Positions 61,537 to 64,000 of a DNA stretch of 64,000 nt are shown piece by piece. Origin of the DNA: Bacteroidales bacterium (GTDB taxonomy: Bacteria > Bacteroidota > Bacteroidia > Bacteroidales > UBA932); NCBI GenBank assembly GCA_022653675.1, contig JALCST010000006.1:62001-126000 (forward strand). The letters run 5' to 3'. Within the stretch, counting starts at the first letter, position 1. Every line of letters starts with the position of its first letter. The notes under the pieces were generated by a model, which did no database searches, was not told the origin of the DNA, and saw only the letters and a program-made list of their open reading frames with translations. The position numbers and the translations under genes are program-made.

Positions 61537-64000
61537 TCAGGCGTTGTTGCTTCTGTATTCTTTAGGAGTAAGATGATATTTACGTGAGAATTCCCTGTAA
61601 AAATACGTCTTGCTGTTGAATCCGCATTCGTACATTATTTCCTGGACCGTTTTGTTAGTGGTCTTTAAAAGTTTCTCTGCCTGTTCAAGACGTATTTGTC
61701 TTATGTACTCGGTAGGTGTCATATTCAGGAGCTCCTTCACCTTGCGGTAGAGTTGCATCTTGCTTATGGCGGTTTCATTCGCAATAAGGTCTATGGATAG
61801 TTTCTCGCTGTCGATATTATTGTAAATTACCTCTGTGATAGATGTGATAAGGTTCTTGTCCTCTTTTTTTACGATATTGCCCTCAAACTGTTCGACGGCC
61901 GAGTATGCTGATTTACTATAGTCCAGCAGAGCTTTGTCCCTATCTAAAAGACTGTCTATAACGGCGTTAAGGTGTCTTGGATGAAATGGCTTCCCCAGAT
62001 AGGCATCGGCTCCCATCTCCAATCCTTCGATTTGGTTCTCGACGGAACTCTTGGCAGACAGGAGAATTATCGGAATATGGTGGGTGAGTTCCTGGCTTTT
62101 CATGGTCCTTACGAATTCCACACCATCCATGACAGGCATTATTACGTCGCAAATTATCAGGTTCGGCATCTTTTTCTTCATCATGTCTATTGCTTCCTTT
62201 CCGTTTGAAGCTTCGGCTGTGTCGAATCTATTTCCAAGTATGTCCTTTATGAATTTTCTAATTTCCCGGTCGTCATCCACGATCAGTACAAGTCCTTCCT
62301 TTTTCAATGGAAGCGAAGCCAAGGACTCTCCCATATTAGCGTTTTTTCCCTGTGACTGTTGCGTGGCTTCCTTGATTTGCCTGATCCGATCTTTTTCCAC
62401 ATTATTTTCCTTAAGATTCTGCTGTTCTCCGGTGCCGTTCTGAGAACATTCGAGAACTGGCAACGTCACGATGAACGAAGTGAAACTATTCTCGTCGCTG
62501 TCAATCGTGATCTCGCCCTTAAGCAGTTCGACGATGCTTTTACACAGGGAAAGCCCGATTCCGTTACTGGTTTCACCTTTGGATACCTCCTTCTCGAATC
62601 TGTTCAGGACTTCGAACCTGTCGAAAATTGACTTTTGGTACTCTTTTCTTACCCCGATACCTGTGTTCTTTACTTCCAACCTTAAAAAATTGCAGTCGGT
62701 TATGGAGACCGAAACGTCAATGTGTTCCCCTTCACGGGTGTATTTTACCGCGTTTGAAATAAGATTGAAGATGACTTTGTCGCAGCAGTCCCTGTCGGTC
62801 GGCCAAACGATTTTCTCCTGGGAGAAATGCAGATTGAAAATTATATGTCTCTGCTCAAGGATGTCGAGGTAATAGTCCGATTCGCATTTGGCGAGCTCAA
62901 CGATGTCGACCGGTTCGATATGCACCTTCAAATGGCCGTTCTCGGCTTTCCTGAATTCTATGAGTTGCTGTATAAGAGATTGCATCCTGTCGGAGTTGGA
63001 TTCGATGACATTCAGATATTTCTTTTCGTCGGAAGGCAATGATTTGTCCATGAGCAGTTGCTCGCAAGGCCCATATATGAGTGTCAGGGAATTTGAAAAT
63101 TCGTGAGCTATGTTAGTGAAAAAAACGAGTTTGGCTTCGTGGATTTCTTCAATTTTTTTCTTGTCGTTTTCCTCGTCGCGTATCTTTTCCTTTACCGAAA
63201 TCTTATAGGATATGAATTTGTAAATTCCGAAACATACCAGAAGGAAGAGTAAAATATAGCATATTATTGCTGCGGTACTCGCATACCATGGAGGGCTAAT
63301 GCGGACTGGAAGGACGTAAAGGTTGTTGCTCCATAGTTTGTCCGCATTGGAACACCTTACCTTCAGAGTGTAATGTCCCGGTCTCAGATTGGAAAACACC
63401 ACTGTGTTCGAAGTCCCAAGGTTGATCCATTCTTTCTGGTACCCTTCCAGGAAATATGAAATCTCGCATTTGTCCCCTGTAAGATAATCTATTGGGATAA
63501 ATCTGAAACTGAATGATTTGTTGTTGTATTTTATGTAAAGAGATCTCTTCCCACCTACATTTTGGATGTATTTGTTGAGGATCGCCTTTTCGTTATCCAC
63601 ATAAAAGGCGTCCATCACCAGAGACGGCATATATGATGAATTGGATATATCTTGGGGATTGAAAACGTTGTAGCCGTTTATCCCTCCGAAGTACATAAGG
63701 TTCGAGCCGGGGCTTTTATAGAATGCGCCGTCGGAAAATTCGTTGTCCTGAAGCCCGTCGCTCTTATAGTACGAAATTATTCGGTGACCTTGGTTGATGC
63801 TGTCCGTGATCAGTTTTGCTATGCCGCGGTTCGTGCTGAGCCACAGGTTGTGGTTTGAATCTTCCATAATGCCGTGTATGGTGTTGTTGGGCATACCTTC
63901 CTTTTCCGTAAAATGGGAGAAGTAAGGCTTGTTGCCGGTATAGGAAAGCAACTGGTAAAGTCCCATGCTGGTCCCTGCCCAAAGTCTTTTCCTGGAATCC
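61537..64000 (-). CDS. Hybrid two-component system regulator (HTCS), 5'-truncated by window edge
   Basis: About 820 residues of a larger protein whose N-terminus lies beyond base 64000; the frame is open to the edge. In order: periplasmic propeller repeats (GIMEDSNHNLWLSTNRGIAKL), a Y_Y_Y domain, one transmembrane helix, a HisKA domain (FFTNIAHEFSNSLTLIYGP), a HATPase with N, G1 and G2 boxes, a receiver domain with phosphoacceptor Asp in LIICDVIMPVMDG, and an AraC HTH (NETAISKMQLYRKVKELLNMTPTEYIRQIRLEQAEKLL). HTCS proteins sense glycans and activate utilisation loci. The H box is unusual: the usual RTPL reads SNSL. Confidence 0.92.
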   Translation of the reverse strand, partial: DSRKRLWAGTSMGLYQLLSYTGNKPYFSHFTEKEGMPNNTIHGIMEDSNHNLWLSTNRGIAKLITDSINQGHRIISYYKSDGLQDNEFSDGAFYKSPGSNLMYFGGINGYNVFNPQDISNSSYMPSLVMDAFYVDNEKAILNKYIQNVGGKRSLYIKYNNKSFSFRFIPIDYLTGDKCEISYFLEGYQKEWINLGTSNTVVFSNLRPGHYTLKVRCSNADKLWSNNLYVLPVRISPPWYASTAAIICYILLFLLVCFGIYKFISYKISVKEKIRDEENDKKKIEEIHEAKLVFFTNIAHEFSNSLTLIYGPCEQLLMDKSLPSDEKKYLNVIESNSDRMQSLIQQLIEFRKAENGHLKVHIEPVDIVELAKCESDYYLDILEQRHIIFNLHFSQEKIVWPTDRDCCDKVIFNLISNAVKYTREGEHIDVSVSITDCNFLRLEVKNTGIGVRKEYQKSIFDRFEVLNRFEKEVSKGETSNGIGLSLCKSIVELLKGEITIDSDENSFTSFIVTLPVLECSQNGTGEQQNLKENNVEKDRIRQIKEATQQSQGKNANMGESLASLPLKKEGLVLIVDDDREIRKFIKDILGNRFDTAEASNGKEAIDMMKKKMPNLIICDVIMPVMDGVEFVRTMKSQELTHHIPIILLSAKSSVENQIEGLEMGADAYLGKPFHPRHLNAVIDSLLDRDKALLDYSKSAYSAVEQFEGNIVKKEDKNLITSITEVIYNNIDSEKLSIDLIANETAISKMQLYRKVKELLNMTPTEYIRQIRLEQAEKLLKTTNKTVQEIMYECGFNSKTYFYREFSRKYHLTPKEYRSNNA

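Overview
The window is chromosomal DNA from an anaerobic member of the Bacteroidota, most likely order Bacteroidales (a gut- or rumen-type lineage near Rikenellaceae is possible, but the family is a guess). The evidence is the Bacteroidota -7 promoter element TAnnTTTG in front of about 26 genes, a general lack of Shine-Dalgarno sites with a striking exception at rpsU, and lineage-typical proteins: a hybrid two-component regulator, a fimbrillin-like lipoprotein, DUF4252, DUF3822 and DUF4293 proteins, and FKBP lipoproteins. A bifurcating-type [FeFe] hydrogenase indicates fermentative anaerobic life. I see no prophage, transposase, CRISPR array or rRNA operon.

Layout. 1-7.6 kb: the end of an alpha/beta hydrolase, rpsU (-), then hutU-xerC-hpf (+), lplA-PAP2 (-), a GNAT gene with a small membrane gene (+), and an HdeD-like gene (-). 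7.8-10.3 kb: a secreted beta-propeller/transglutaminase protein, a GC-rich structured intergenic island, and ferritin. 10.4-17.2 kb: menaquinone methyltransferase, a YgiQ radical-SAM protein, guaA, typA, yceD-rpmF and tRNA-Arg(CCU). 17.2-22.7 kb: a minus-strand run with a DHH phosphoesterase, two FKBP lipoproteins, a cysteine desulfidase-like protein and CstA. 22.8-26.4 kb: an unknown membrane protein, DUF3822, rsmD, tRNA-Asp, tcdA and mazG.

26.4-34.7 kb is the most interesting segment. Ten plus-strand genes run in sequence. The first six are tightly coupled and look regulatory: two DRTGG proteins, two GHKL ATPases, a PHP phosphoesterase, and a [FeFe]-hydrogenase-like protein with a degenerate H-cluster site. 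They are followed by the four subunits of an NAD(P)-linked, probably electron-bifurcating hydrogenase in the order HndB-HndC-HndD-HndA. A 99-bp gap between the two blocks carries two overlapping dyads.

34.8-44.4 kb: prfA, eno, then uvrB-relA-uvrA with 4-bp overlaps; the RelA protein has lost its hydrolase motifs. 44.4-52.6 kb: a long TPR protein, an M28-fold protein lacking metal ligands, DUF4293, a nucleoside phosphorylase, a SirB1-like protein, and a secreted M6 metalloprotease with a small lipoprotein. 52.6-64 kb: an ABC transporter with its GntR regulator and operator, tRNA-Glu(CUC), an SDR protein, a ZIP transporter, an ECF sigma/anti-sigma operon flanked by two DUF4252 genes, a fimbrillin-like lipoprotein, a flavodoxin-ferredoxin protein, and a hybrid two-component regulator cut by the right edge.

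All assignments come from reading motifs and context; no database search was run.
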